This document shows positions 49,866 to 59,288 of a stretch of 64,000 bases of DNA, one piece after another (the first letter of the stretch is position 1; each line of letters begins with the position of its first letter). This DNA is from Kosakonia arachidis (GTDB lineage: Bacteria; Pseudomonadota; Gammaproteobacteria; Enterobacterales; Enterobacteriaceae). The notes beneath the pieces are model-generated. The model was not told the origin of the DNA. It did no database searches and saw only the letters and a list, made by a program, of their open reading frames with translations. A program made the translations under genes and the position numbers. The stretch spans positions 248,001-312,000 of the forward strand of contig NZ_FPAU01000004.1 in NCBI RefSeq assembly GCF_900116535.1. Direction: 5' to 3'.

Positions 49866-51386
49866 ATGTTTAAAAAAATAGTTATATTATATGCTTCCCA
49901 ACTCTATCGGGCAGCATTTCCACTCCTGCTGGTTCCTTTGATTATTGGGCTATTAGGAACGGAAAGATACGGCATAGTTTCATTTTTTACTATGCTAATA
50001 ACATTAATGGGGTTGCTGGACGCAGGAATTAGTGGAACATTCATTAAGTTGATTGCAACTAATAAAAACCAACTTGCAAACTTTGCTAAAGTCGTCACCT
50101 TATTTCTTAAGGTGTTCTGCGGTTTTATGGTCATTGCTGGCGTGGTTGTTTTTATCTTTAATTTTTACTCTGAATATATAGTAAATGATTGGTTAAAAAC
50201 AACCTTATCTAACGATGAAACTGTTTATTGTATCAAACTTACCGGCATAATTCTCGCGCTTCTATATTTACGGTCATACTTACAAAGCTTTGTTAATGGT
50301 ATGGAGCGGCAAGATCTGATCGCGATATGGGGTATGTTTTATACCACTTTATTTTATGGCGGTTCGTATCTAATCCTTGCGCATTATTCCAATACACTCA
50401 CCGCATTTTTCACCGCGCTACTGGTACTTTCTATTGTTGATATCCTGGTCGCCATAATCAGTGTGGTTTATGTGATTGTAAAGCAAAAGCAAGGATTAAA
50501 AGGTATTGATGCAATAACGGAAGCACATAACGACGATAGTATTTCATTCAAAAGCGTGATTAAGTTTTCATTGCAACTATCCGGGCTATCGATGATCTGG
50601 GTGGTTGCTACTCAGGTAGATAAAATTGCATTATCAACATATACCGAACTCACGCGTTATACACAATATCAAATTGGCTCTCAATTGAGCGCGGTTGTAT
50701 TAACGCTGGCTGCTCCGCTTTCGCAACTCTTGCTTCCAAGATTAAGTGCGTTAGTAAAAGAGAAGAAGTACGGTAAATTTATTGAGTTTTTCAGCATCAG
50801 TTCCATTGGGTATGTCGTCATTCTTGGCCCGCTGGTTCCTTACATGTGTATTTATGGTGGCGATCTAATTTCATTGTGGCTTAAAAATAACGAATTAGGT
50901 CTTGCTGTAAATGGGTACGCTAAATGGTTAGTCTCTGCAGCATTTTTTGCGGGGATGATGAACTTTGTGTTCATACTGTTGTACTCAAAAGGACAGCTTA
51001 AATATCATTTTTACGCATATGCATCCTATTCCGCTATCACGATTCCATTAACTATTCTCACGGCGAAATACTATGGGCCAGAGTGGTCAAGTATTTTTTA
51101 CTTATCCCACACGCTGCTATTTATGCTGGTTTGGGGGGGGTATTGTGTATACAAAGAGATGGTCGGTTATATTTTGCTATTGGTACCACTAACGGCATTT
51201 GTATTACTCTTTTCTACTTTGTCCTTCTGGTCAATGCAGGAGTTACAAATTTTTAGCGCTTACAGGTTTATTTATATCGTATTCCCACCAGTGGCTAATT
51301 TTATTATTATTTCTTTGTTTCTTTATATTATCCGTTCGCCTTTTACTGCGGCGATTAAAAATATTAAATTAAAAAACTGGCAATAG
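49866..51386 (+). CDS. wzx: Wzx, O-antigen repeat-unit flippase
   Basis: This 506-residue MOP/PST-family membrane protein has about twelve hydrophobic segments, beginning LYRAAFPLLLVPLIIGLLGT and including FFTMLITLMGLLDAGISGTF, a typical Wzx first-loop region. It is expected to flip the undecaprenyl-PP O unit to the periplasm. The gene contains a run of eight G (51133-51140, codons W423-G425), which a slip of one base would shift and truncate in the last sixth. Sequence is too diverged to name the O-unit structure. Confidence 0.88.
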   Translation: MFKKIVILYASQLYRAAFPLLLVPLIIGLLGTERYGIVSFFTMLITLMGLLDAGISGTFIKLIATNKNQLANFAKVVTLFLKVFCGFMVIAGVVVFIFNFYSEYIVNDWLKTTLSNDETVYCIKLTGIILALLYLRSYLQSFVNGMERQDLIAIWGMFYTTLFYGGSYLILAHYSNTLTAFFTALLVLSIVDILVAIISVVYVIVKQKQGLKGIDAITEAHNDDSISFKSVIKFSLQLSGLSMIWVVATQVDKIALSTYTELTRYTQYQIGSQLSAVVLTLAAPLSQLLLPRLSALVKEKKYGKFIEFFSISSIGYVVILGPLVPYMCIYGGDLISLWLKNNELGLAVNGYAKWLVSAAFFAGMMNFVFILLYSKGQLKYHFYAYASYSAITIPLTILTAKYYGPEWSSIFYLSHTLLFMLVWGGYCVYKEMVGYILLLVPLTAFVLLFSTLSFWSMQELQIFSAYRFIYIVFPPVANFIIISLFLYIIRSPFTAAIKNIKLKNWQ

Positions 51387-51401
51387 TAAAGTGAGTGTTA
51401 A

Positions 51402-52673
51402 ATGAATTTTTTGCATCTATCTACTGGCGATAGCAAAGGTGCGTTCTACGGAGCCTACCGGACGCATACAAATCTAAAAAAATATGGCCATGAATCTACG
51501 ATGTTCGTACTTGAGAAAACCTCCAGTGATACGAATGTTGTCGAACTTCAGCAAACCAAGACAAAAATACTCAACTTTTTAGTTAAAGTCCTTCGCCGAT
51601 TTATTGTTCGTCGGGGGGATGCGGAAGATAAAACATATTTAATTTATAATACAACATTCAGCGTAAATGAGATTCAAAAAAAATACACTCAAAAGCCAGA
51701 CTTGATCATTGTTTATTATGTAGCGGGTTTTCTATCTGATTTTGATCTGTTTAAAATACAGCAACATTATCAATGTCCTGTTGCATTTTATCTGATGGAT
51801 GCAGCCATGTTCACAGGTGGATGTCATTATCCCTGGCATTGCGAAGGCTACAAAACGGGCTGTCAGCAATGCCCTGCGATGACACATCCTACGTTGATTA
51901 CGCTTCCTGCGCATATCTTCAAGAACCGCAAAAAATATTTCAGTGAGATGGATTGCTTTTTCTTGTCTGCAAGTCAGTGGCTTGATGAGCGGTGCCAGGC
52001 TAGCGGTATTAAAGCGAAGTTAGGCATGAATAAAGCGATAATAGGCATTGATGAGAATGTCTTCACCCCTCGCGCCATCTCTGTCGCTAAAGAAAATATC
52101 GACGTTCAAATTCCGGAAGGCCACCGGGTAATCTTTTTGGGCGCGCAGTCTCTGAGCGATCCTCGAAAAGGAGTGAAATATGTTATTGAGGCTCTCGATA
52201 TTATAAAAAAAGAAAATCCGCAAAGTCTCACTAATGTTTCTATTTTAACGGTCGGAGGGCAACCGCAGACGGTGTTGCCGGAAAATATTTCCGTTATTAA
52301 TATTGGGTTTATCCATGATAAAGAAAAATACCCATTTTTATATAACTTAGCTGACGGATTTATCTGCCCATCGATTGAAGACGCAGGTCCAATGATGATC
52401 AATGAGGCACTGATGTCCGGTGTTCCTGTCATTTCATTTAAAGTGGGCGTTGCTGAAGATCTTATTGTTAATCAGCAGAATGGTTTTCTGGCGGATAATA
52501 TCAGTTCTACTGCGTTAGCCGATGCCATTACAAACTTTTTAATATTAAGTGATTCATCACTGACTGCGGTAAAAAATAATAGTCGCCAAAGTGCCTTGAA
52601 AAAATGCGCGGCTATTACGCAAGTTAAAGCCATTGAATCGCTTGTTACTGAACCTTTCAGAACGTTTTGTTAG
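51402..52673 (+). CDS. O-antigen GT4 glycosyltransferase, WcaC-like
   Basis: This 423-residue GT-B enzyme has a C-lobe with VIFLGAQSLSDPRKGVKYVI and the donor motif SIEDAGPMMINEALMSGVPV (EX7E-type glutamate region). Its N-lobe holds four cysteines, C141-x5-C147-x6-C154-x2-C157, in the same spacing as WcaC at 26305. It also shares the opening MNFLHLSTGDSKGAFYGAYR with WcaC-type and epsF-like transferases. Donor and acceptor cannot be told from sequence. It starts 16 bases after wzx. Confidence 0.8.
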   Translation: MNFLHLSTGDSKGAFYGAYRTHTNLKKYGHESTMFVLEKTSSDTNVVELQQTKTKILNFLVKVLRRFIVRRGDAEDKTYLIYNTTFSVNEIQKKYTQKPDLIIVYYVAGFLSDFDLFKIQQHYQCPVAFYLMDAAMFTGGCHYPWHCEGYKTGCQQCPAMTHPTLITLPAHIFKNRKKYFSEMDCFFLSASQWLDERCQASGIKAKLGMNKAIIGIDENVFTPRAISVAKENIDVQIPEGHRVIFLGAQSLSDPRKGVKYVIEALDIIKKENPQSLTNVSILTVGGQPQTVLPENISVINIGFIHDKEKYPFLYNLADGFICPSIEDAGPMMINEALMSGVPVISFKVGVAEDLIVNQQNGFLADNISSTALADAITNFLILSDSSLTAVKNNSRQSALKKCAAITQVKAIESLVTEPFRTFC

Positions 52674-52768
52674 CTTTGTGGTAGCGATTCTTATCCTCGA
52701 TTTTATTATTTCATTAAGAATGGGAGCGCGTTGGGCTTTCCCATTTGACATGCATGAATAGGTGATAA

Positions 52769-53365
52769 ATGTTCCGAAAATGTATTATTGTTTGCTTAAA
52801 TCGACGGCGAGATATTAAACGAAAAATAAAGGCATCGCTGCTTACACTGGTTTATGGGCACACATTTACATCAGTGGGTATCAATTTCAAACTGTTCATC
52901 AAACCCTTCGAAAAGACGGGTAATGAGAAAATAAAAAAACTGCGCGTCGGTGACAACTGTTGGGTGGAGGCCGTATACTATTATGGTGGTGATGACTTTC
53001 AACCTCTGCTAACTATTGGTGAAAATGTAGCGTTGAGTGATGCTGTGCATATTTCATGTGCCTATAAAATTACCATTGGAAAGGGCGTGTTGATTGGTAG
53101 CAAAGTTTATATTGGCGATCACAGCCATGGAGAATATCAAGGCAATCGCTATCAAAATATTGCACCAGCAAATAAACCGCTTAGCGATTTTGGCGAAGTT
53201 ATTATCGGCGATAATTGCTGGATTGGTGATAACGCTATAATTCTTGGGGGCAGTGAGATTGGCGAAGGTTGTGTTATTGCAGCTAACTCAGTTGTGAGAA
53301 ACCTTAAAGTAACGCAGCCATCTTTAATCGGTGGTATCCCTGCGAAAGTCATTAAAACCTTATGA
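52769..53365 (+). CDS. WbbJ-like hexapeptide acetyltransferase
   Basis: This 198-residue left-handed beta-helix acyltransferase carries repeats LTIGENVALSDAVHISCAYK, ITIGKGVLIGSKVYIGDHSH and EVIIGDNCWIGDNAIILGGS, ending IGGIPAKVIKTL. The histidine in IGDHSHG is the expected catalytic base. It resembles E. coli WbbJ, an O-acetyltransferase. N-acetylation of the 4-amino sugar made by the gene at 48703 is the alternative. AGGTGAT precedes the ATG; 95 bases separate it from the gene before. Confidence 0.8.
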   Translation: MFRKCIIVCLNRRRDIKRKIKASLLTLVYGHTFTSVGINFKLFIKPFEKTGNEKIKKLRVGDNCWVEAVYYYGGDDFQPLLTIGENVALSDAVHISCAYKITIGKGVLIGSKVYIGDHSHGEYQGNRYQNIAPANKPLSDFGEVIIGDNCWIGDNAIILGGSEIGEGCVIAANSVVRNLKVTQPSLIGGIPAKVIKTL

Positions 53366-53373
53366 AGGACGAT

Positions 53374-54411
53374 ATGTTTATTAGTATATGTATTCCCTCT
53401 TATAATCGCGCTGAATTTTTAGAACCGTTATTAGATAGCATCTATAATCAGAGTTATGCTAAGGACCACGATGATTTTGAGGTGATTATATGTGAGGATG
53501 TTTCGCCACAGCGTGAGGAAATTAATGCAATCGCGATTGCATATCGAGATAAGCATAACTTGGGAAACCTCAAAGTTGTATTGAATGAAGAAAACTTGGG
53601 ATATGATCGTAACTTAAGACATTGCTTTGAGGTGACTAGCGGAAAGTATTGTCTGATTATGGGCAACGATGATCTCCTCAACGTTAATGCGCTGGAAAAA
53701 ATTGTTACGACGTTAAAAGCTAACCCTGATATTGTTCTCGCCACTCGTGCTTATGGCTGGTTCAAAGAAGATCCTAATGAGCTATGCGACGTTGTTAAAC
53801 ATCTGGGTCACGATCAATTATTCGAGCCAGGATTAGATGCAATTAAATTCTTCTTTCGTAGAGTAGGTGTGATTTCTGGTTTTGTGGTTGATGCTGTCAA
53901 AGCAAGATCTGTTGCTTGTGATAAATTTGATGGCCGTTTGTACTACCAAATGTATTTGGCTGGCATGTTGTTGACACAGGGAAAAGGTTATTACTTTAGT
54001 GATATCATGACACTTTCCCGTGATACCGAAGCGCCAGATTTTGGTAACGCAGGGACTGAGAAGGGTGTATTTGTACCTGGAGGCTACAAGCCTGAAGGGC
54101 GAATTCATATGGTCGAGGGGCTTTTGCTTATTGCCAGACATATTGAAGAAGTTAGCAAAATTTCTGGTGTATACAATGCTATCAAACATGACATCGCAAA
54201 TTATTTTTACCCCTATATCCGCGATCAATTGTCACTTCCTTTCTCATCTTATTTGAAGATGATTAATAAATTCAGAAGTATGGGTTTCAATAATGAACCA
54301 CTTTTTTATGCACATTCTCTGCTGGGATATGTTTTGAAACGTGGTGGATATGATGCTCTGATTAAATTTATTAGGAAGCGAAACGGCGGAACACCAAGGC
54401 TTGGCATTTAA
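53374..54411 (+). CDS. O-antigen GT2 glycosyltransferase
   Basis: This family 2 GT-A enzyme of 345 residues starts MFISICIPSYNRAEFLEPLL, with the acidic donor site MGNDDLLNVNAL. AAGGA at 53365-53369 supports the ATG at 53374; an earlier in-frame ATG at 53362 overlaps the acetyltransferase stop (ATGA) and would add four residues. The overall plan resembles the Salmonella abequosyltransferase WbaV group, which transfers dideoxyhexoses, so transfer of the 4-amino-4,6-dideoxyhexose is a reasonable guess but unproven. Confidence 0.78.
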   Translation: MFISICIPSYNRAEFLEPLLDSIYNQSYAKDHDDFEVIICEDVSPQREEINAIAIAYRDKHNLGNLKVVLNEENLGYDRNLRHCFEVTSGKYCLIMGNDDLLNVNALEKIVTTLKANPDIVLATRAYGWFKEDPNELCDVVKHLGHDQLFEPGLDAIKFFFRRVGVISGFVVDAVKARSVACDKFDGRLYYQMYLAGMLLTQGKGYYFSDIMTLSRDTEAPDFGNAGTEKGVFVPGGYKPEGRIHMVEGLLLIARHIEEVSKISGVYNAIKHDIANYFYPYIRDQLSLPFSSYLKMINKFRSMGFNNEPLFYAHSLLGYVLKRGGYDALIKFIRKRNGGTPRLGI

Positions 54412-54445
54412 TTTTATGATGGGAATAGACAACTTTTGGTAGATT

Positions 54446-55726
54446 ATGTATACAAATCTCATATCGTTACTGCTTGCAGTTAACCTGATATCGCCATACC
54501 TAAGTTCCTGGTTTAATAATATCCTACCTTTCCCTCCAGGTGCTATGTTAAGGGATGTTATTAGCTTTGTGTTGATAGCAATAATATTGGGTCGTGCTTT
54601 TTTGGGAAGGGAAAAACTAGATATTTTCAAGGTTTTTCTTTTATTAACCTGGCTTGCACTTGCTGCGCTGGTCTTAGTTTTAATCATTTATTCACCAGAC
54701 AAAATACAAGCAATAATGGGGGCTCGAAGTTATATTCTATTCCCTTCAATATTTATCTGCATAGCGATGCTGATGCGGAGCGATAAAAGTGATGTCAACG
54801 CCTATAAACTTAGTCGATTTAGCGTATATGTCCTGGCATTCTGTGCTCTGATAGCAATCATTGATGTACTCATGCATGGTGAATTCATTAAACTGTTAGG
54901 ATATGACTCTCACTATGCGGGAGAACAATTCAGACTCATAGATAGTTACGATGATACGATACGGGCGACCGGCGGATTTAGTGATGCCTTGAACTTTGGC
55001 TACACGTTGGCAATAGGCGTTTTCCTTTGTATGGAATGCTACGCCCAACGAATCATGCGAAAGCGTATGTTGATTTTAAGCCTCATCATGTCAGTTGCCG
55101 TATGCATGACGTTAACTCGTGGGGCAATACTTATTGTATTTTTGATCTATTTCGCCTATTTCGTGACAAACCGTACATTGATAAAAACAGTTTGTGTGCT
55201 GTGTATCTTAATGATTCCGGTTATTGCCATTCAAACTACTTATCTTGATAAATATACCGATCTTCTTGTCGGTAGATTTACAGATTCATCTGCCACGTCG
55301 AAAGGTTCCACGCAGGGACGTTTTGATATGGCAGCAAAATCGATGGCATATCTTGCTGATAATCCGATGGGTGTCGGTTTGGGAACTCAGGGATCAGGTA
55401 ATTTGATCGCGCAGGACGATAAACGTATTAATACGGATAATTATTTTTTTTGGATGGCCTTAGAGACCGGTATCCTGGGATTAATACTAAATCTGATATA
55501 TATTATTACTCAATTCATTTATGGATTGTCCCGGCAATTGATTAATGAAAAAATCCATCCACTGCGCCCCTATATGGTTATGATGATGGCGTATTTTATT
55601 GCTTCAGCACTGAGTTCAGCGCCATCATCATCTACATTCTCTCTGTTCTTTTGGTGTGTTCTGGCTTTATTGCCTGGGTTAAAATTACATAAAGGATATT
55701 ATGAAAAAAATCATAATGGATACTAG
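54446..55726 (+). CDS. wzy: Wzy, O-antigen polymerase
   Basis: This 426-residue protein has ten to twelve hydrophobic segments and a large loop (about residues 270-330) with FTDSSATSKGSTQGRFDMAA and NPMGVGLGTQGSGNLIAQDD. That is the usual layout of O-antigen ligase/polymerase (Wzy_C-like) proteins, with arginine-bearing periplasmic loops. As the only such protein in the cluster besides the flippase, it is assigned as polymerase. The end overlaps the next gene by 26 bases. Confidence 0.85.
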   Translation: MYTNLISLLLAVNLISPYLSSWFNNILPFPPGAMLRDVISFVLIAIILGRAFLGREKLDIFKVFLLLTWLALAALVLVLIIYSPDKIQAIMGARSYILFPSIFICIAMLMRSDKSDVNAYKLSRFSVYVLAFCALIAIIDVLMHGEFIKLLGYDSHYAGEQFRLIDSYDDTIRATGGFSDALNFGYTLAIGVFLCMECYAQRIMRKRMLILSLIMSVAVCMTLTRGAILIVFLIYFAYFVTNRTLIKTVCVLCILMIPVIAIQTTYLDKYTDLLVGRFTDSSATSKGSTQGRFDMAAKSMAYLADNPMGVGLGTQGSGNLIAQDDKRINTDNYFFWMALETGILGLILNLIYIITQFIYGLSRQLINEKIHPLRPYMVMMMAYFIASALSSAPSSSTFSLFFWCVLALLPGLKLHKGYYEKNHNGY

Positions 55727-56690
55727 TTGGCTAGGTAAAGGGGGGATTGGTCGGTTTACCTTTGAGTTAACGCACTATTTAAAAAATATTGATAGCCAGG
55801 AGTTCTATAAAAATTGCGCATCGCCATTAGCAACAGTTGTTACGGCATTTAAGTCTTTGTCAGTGAATAAACAAGATGTGATTTTCTTTCCCGGATATAT
55901 CCCACCGCTGTTCAGTGCCTGTAACTATATTTTTACCATCCATGATTTAAATCACATTGATATCGATGATAATGCATCGCGGACAAAAGATTTTTTTTAT
56001 GAATATGTTATAAAACGTGGGTGTCGCCATGCTAAATACATATTTACCGTTTCTGAGTTCTCTCGCAATCGTATCGCTGAATGGTCAGGTGTTGCTAAAG
56101 GTAAAATAATTAATGTTGGGAACGGGGTTTCCAAAAACTTTAGCGCGCAAGCTACTCCCCATAAACCAGGTTATAAATATTTGCTGTGCGTTAGTAACCG
56201 GAAAACGCATAAGAATGAAAGAAGAATTATTCATTCTTTTGCCCAGTCTGATATTGATCCGACAATTAAATTAGTTCTAACCGGTAAGCCAACCACCGAA
56301 CTTTTAGCACTTATCGACGAAGTCGGTTGTAAAGAGCGGGTTATTTTTACCGGCTTTATATTGGAAGATGATTTGCCTGGCTTATACCGCGGTTCACTTG
56401 CGCTTATTTTCCCATCGCTGTATGAGGGGTTTGGCCTGCCAGTTATTGAGGCAATGGCTTGTGGTGTGCCTGTTGTAACATCTACTGTTACCTCTTTACC
56501 TGAAGTTGCTGGTGATGCAGCGCTGCTAGTGGACCCTGAATCCGTCGAACAAATTACTGCTGCAATAAATGAAGTCGTGAATAATACCGAAACTCGAACC
56601 ACGATGATTGATAAAGGTTTTGCACAGGCTAAATTGTTCACTTGGGAAGAAGTGGCCAGAAAAATTTCTAAAGTTTTTGAAGAGATATAA
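55701..56690 (+). CDS. O-antigen GT4 glycosyltransferase (first of adjacent pair)
   Basis: This 329-residue GT-B enzyme opens MKKIIMDTSWLGKGGIGRFT. The C-lobe shows LLCVSNRKTHKNERRIIHSF and the donor motif SLYEGFGLPVIEAMACGVPV with both glutamates of EX7E. The subfamily contains many mannosyl- and rhamnosyltransferases. AAAGGATATT precedes the ATG, which lies inside the wzy end. The sugar transferred is unknown; mannose or rhamnose fits the precursors made by the cluster. Confidence 0.82.
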   Translation: MKKIIMDTSWLGKGGIGRFTFELTHYLKNIDSQEFYKNCASPLATVVTAFKSLSVNKQDVIFFPGYIPPLFSACNYIFTIHDLNHIDIDDNASRTKDFFYEYVIKRGCRHAKYIFTVSEFSRNRIAEWSGVAKGKIINVGNGVSKNFSAQATPHKPGYKYLLCVSNRKTHKNERRIIHSFAQSDIDPTIKLVLTGKPTTELLALIDEVGCKERVIFTGFILEDDLPGLYRGSLALIFPSLYEGFGLPVIEAMACGVPVVTSTVTSLPEVAGDAALLVDPESVEQITAAINEVVNNTETRTTMIDKGFAQAKLFTWEEVARKISKVFEEI

Positions 56691-56691
56691 G

Positions 56692-57849
56692 ATGAATATT
56701 ACGGAAGCGAAGATTTCACTTATTCATGAGTGGCTACTTTCATACGCTGGTTCAGAGCAAGTTTCAGCTGCAATTCTTAACGTTTATCCAGATGCTGATT
56801 TATACTCTGTGGTTGATTTTTTAACCGATGAACAGCGATCTTTTTTTCATGGAAAAACAGCAACAACCACATTTATTCAAAAGCTGCCGAAAGCTAAAAA
56901 GTTTTATCAAAAATATTTACCCTTGATGCCATTGGCTATTGAACAACTTGACGTTTCTTCTGCTGATATCGTTATTTCAAGTGCACATGCGGTAGCAAAA
57001 GGAGTGATTACGGGGCCGGATCAGTTACATATAAGTTATGTCCATTCACCGATACGCTATGCCTGGGATTTACAGCATCAATATCTACGCGAATCAGGAT
57101 TGAATAAGGGACTGAAAGGTTGGCTGGCAAAATGGATTTTACACAAAATGCGCATTTGGGATTGCCGCACTGCAAATGGTGTCGATCATTTTGTGGCTAA
57201 CTCTCAGTACATTGCCCGTAGAATTAAAAAGGTGTATGGACGAGACGCAGATGTCATATATCCACCTGTGGCAGTTGAAAAATTTAAAGTCGGAACTGAA
57301 AAGTCAGATTTTTATTTAACTGCGTCTCGGATGGTGCCGTACAAGCGCATTGGCCTGATTGTTGAAGCTTTTAATGCGATGCCTGATAAAAAGCTCATTG
57401 TTATTGGTGATGGTCCTGAGTTTGAAAAAATTAAAAAGAATGCAGCATCGAATGTGACGATTATGGGATATCAACCTTTCGATGTCCTTAAACAACATAT
57501 GGCAAAAGCTAAAGCATTCGTCTTCGCAGCAGAAGAAGACTTCGGTATCATTCCGGTAGAGGCGCAAGCATGTGGAACCCCTGTTATCGCTTTCGGCAAA
57601 GGTGGGGCGCTTGAAACCGTTATTCCCCAAGATTGCAATGAGCCAACAGGCGTATTTTTTTCGCAACAAACGTCGAAATCTATTATTGATGCCATTCAAG
57701 CCTTCGAAAATAATATCAGCCTGTTCACCCCTGAGTCGTGCAGGAAGAACGCTGAACGATTTTCACAAGAAAGATTCGAGCGTGAATTTAATATTTATGT
57801 TGACTCAAAATGGACCGAGTTTTGCAATTCTCGACAGATAATTCGTTAA
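56692..57849 (+). CDS. O-antigen GT4 glycosyltransferase, probable mannosyltransferase
   Basis: This 385-residue GT-B enzyme has the N-terminal block [20 protein letters not shown], seen in bacterial GDP-mannose-dependent mannosyltransferases such as the WbaZ type. [20 protein letters not shown] is another hallmark, and the donor site is [20 protein letters not shown]. It begins one base after the previous stop and sits directly before manC/manB, which supply GDP-mannose. The start MNITEAK is chosen by this spacing. Confidence 0.82.
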   Translation: MNITEAKISLIHEWLLSYAGSEQVSAAILNVYPDADLYSVVDFLTDEQRSFFHGKTATTTFIQKLPKAKKFYQKYLPLMPLAIEQLDVSSADIVISSAHAVAKGVITGPDQLHISYVHSPIRYAWDLQHQYLRESGLNKGLKGWLAKWILHKMRIWDCRTANGVDHFVANSQYIARRIKKVYGRDADVIYPPVAVEKFKVGTEKSDFYLTASRMVPYKRIGLIVEAFNAMPDKKLIVIGDGPEFEKIKKNAASNVTIMGYQPFDVLKQHMAKAKAFVFAAEEDFGIIPVEAQACGTPVIAFGKGGALETVIPQDCNEPTGVFFSQQTSKSIIDAIQAFENNISLFTPESCRKNAERFSQERFEREFNIYVDSKWTEFCNSRQIIR

Positions 57850-57862
57850 TATTGGTAATGAT

Positions 57863-59287
57863 ATGAACAAGATAATTCCTGTGATCATGGCTGGTGGCAG
57901 TGGTAGTCGTTTATGGCCGCTTTCACGAGAAATGTATCCGAAACAATTCCTGGAAGTTGAGGGCAACATGACAATGTTGCAGCATACTGTGCAACGGTTG
58001 AAAGAATTGCAGACTTATTCGCCGGTCGTCATATGTAACAATGAACACAGGTTTTTGGTCGCAGAGCAGTTACGCACTATTAATAAACTTGCAGATAACA
58101 TAATTCTGGAACCAGTCGGGCGTAATACTGCACCTGCGATAGCATTAGCTGCATTCACTATTTTAAAAAATATTGATAAAGATGTTGATCCGATAATGCT
58201 TGTGCTTGCAGCCGATCATATTATTCAGAATGAGGACGCTTTTGTCTCATCAGTGATGCGAGCGTTGACTTATGCTGAACAAGATAAATTAGTGACCTTT
58301 GGTATTGTTCCTTCTCATCCTGAAACGGGCTATGGCTATATTCGCCGTGGTCAGGCCCAGGGTAATGATGCCTTTGTTGTGGCTGAGTTTGTGGAAAAAC
58401 CTGGCTATGATGTCGCTTGTAACTATATTTCCAGCGGTGAGTATTACTGGAATAGTGGCATGTTTATGTTTAAAGCGAAAAGCTATCTTGATGAGTTAAA
58501 ACGATATCGACCAGATATTTATACTTGTTGTGAAGCTGCGGTGAAACACACCGATCGCGATCTCGATTTTGTTCGTATCGATGAGCAGGCTTTTTCACAA
58601 TGCCCTGCTGAATCGATTGATTATGCCGTCATGGAGCATACTGAGCATGCTATCGTCGTTCCAATGGATGCAGGTTGGTCAGATGTCGGGTCATGGTCAT
58701 CGCTCTGGGATATATCGCAAAAAGATGAAGATGGAAACGTTCACCGCGGTGATGTCGTTCAGTTTGATTGTCGCGACACCTATGTGCATGCCGAAGATGC
58801 TTTAGTCGCTACTGTGGGTTTACAAAATACCGTGGTAGTGCAGACCTGCGATGCCATCTTGATTGCTGATAAAAATCATGTACAAAGTGTCAAAAAAATC
58901 GTAGAGCATTTGAAATCGGCGCATCGTACTGAGCATCGAGATCATCGTGAAATCTTTCGCCCGTGGGGAAGCATCCGTACTCTTGTACAGGGACAGGAAT
59001 ATTTGGTCCGCAAAGTCGTAGTTCGCCCTGAGAAACAGCTGACTGCGCAGATCCACCACCACAGGGCTGAGCACTGGACTGTTGTTTCCGGGCGGGCAAA
59101 AGTCATTCTTAACGAACGTGAATACTATGTTGAAGAAAATCAGTCGACATTTATTCCAGCTGGCGTAACTCATGTATTGGCTAATCCTGGCTTAATTCCC
59201 CTGGAAATAATAGAAATTCAGTCAGGAAAAAATTTAAGCGAAGACGATATTATTCGTGTTGGAAATTTTGTTTCAGAGAAGAAATAG
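57863..59287 (+). CDS. manC: ManC, mannose-1-phosphate guanylyltransferase, O-antigen copy
   Basis: This 474-residue bifunctional-family enzyme resembles the copy at 33946, with [20 protein letters not shown] (6-25), [20 protein letters not shown] and the C-terminal cupin [20 protein letters not shown]. It supplies GDP-mannose for the O unit. Its DNA is much richer in A and T than the colanic acid paralogue, so it arrived separately and is not a recent tandem copy. manB starts two bases after the stop. Confidence 0.96.
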   Translation: MNKIIPVIMAGGSGSRLWPLSREMYPKQFLEVEGNMTMLQHTVQRLKELQTYSPVVICNNEHRFLVAEQLRTINKLADNIILEPVGRNTAPAIALAAFTILKNIDKDVDPIMLVLAADHIIQNEDAFVSSVMRALTYAEQDKLVTFGIVPSHPETGYGYIRRGQAQGNDAFVVAEFVEKPGYDVACNYISSGEYYWNSGMFMFKAKSYLDELKRYRPDIYTCCEAAVKHTDRDLDFVRIDEQAFSQCPAESIDYAVMEHTEHAIVVPMDAGWSDVGSWSSLWDISQKDEDGNVHRGDVVQFDCRDTYVHAEDALVATVGLQNTVVVQTCDAILIADKNHVQSVKKIVEHLKSAHRTEHRDHREIFRPWGSIRTLVQGQEYLVRKVVVRPEKQLTAQIHHHRAEHWTVVSGRAKVILNEREYYVEENQSTFIPAGVTHVLANPGLIPLEIIEIQSGKNLSEDDIIRVGNFVSEKK

Positions 59288-59288
59288 A

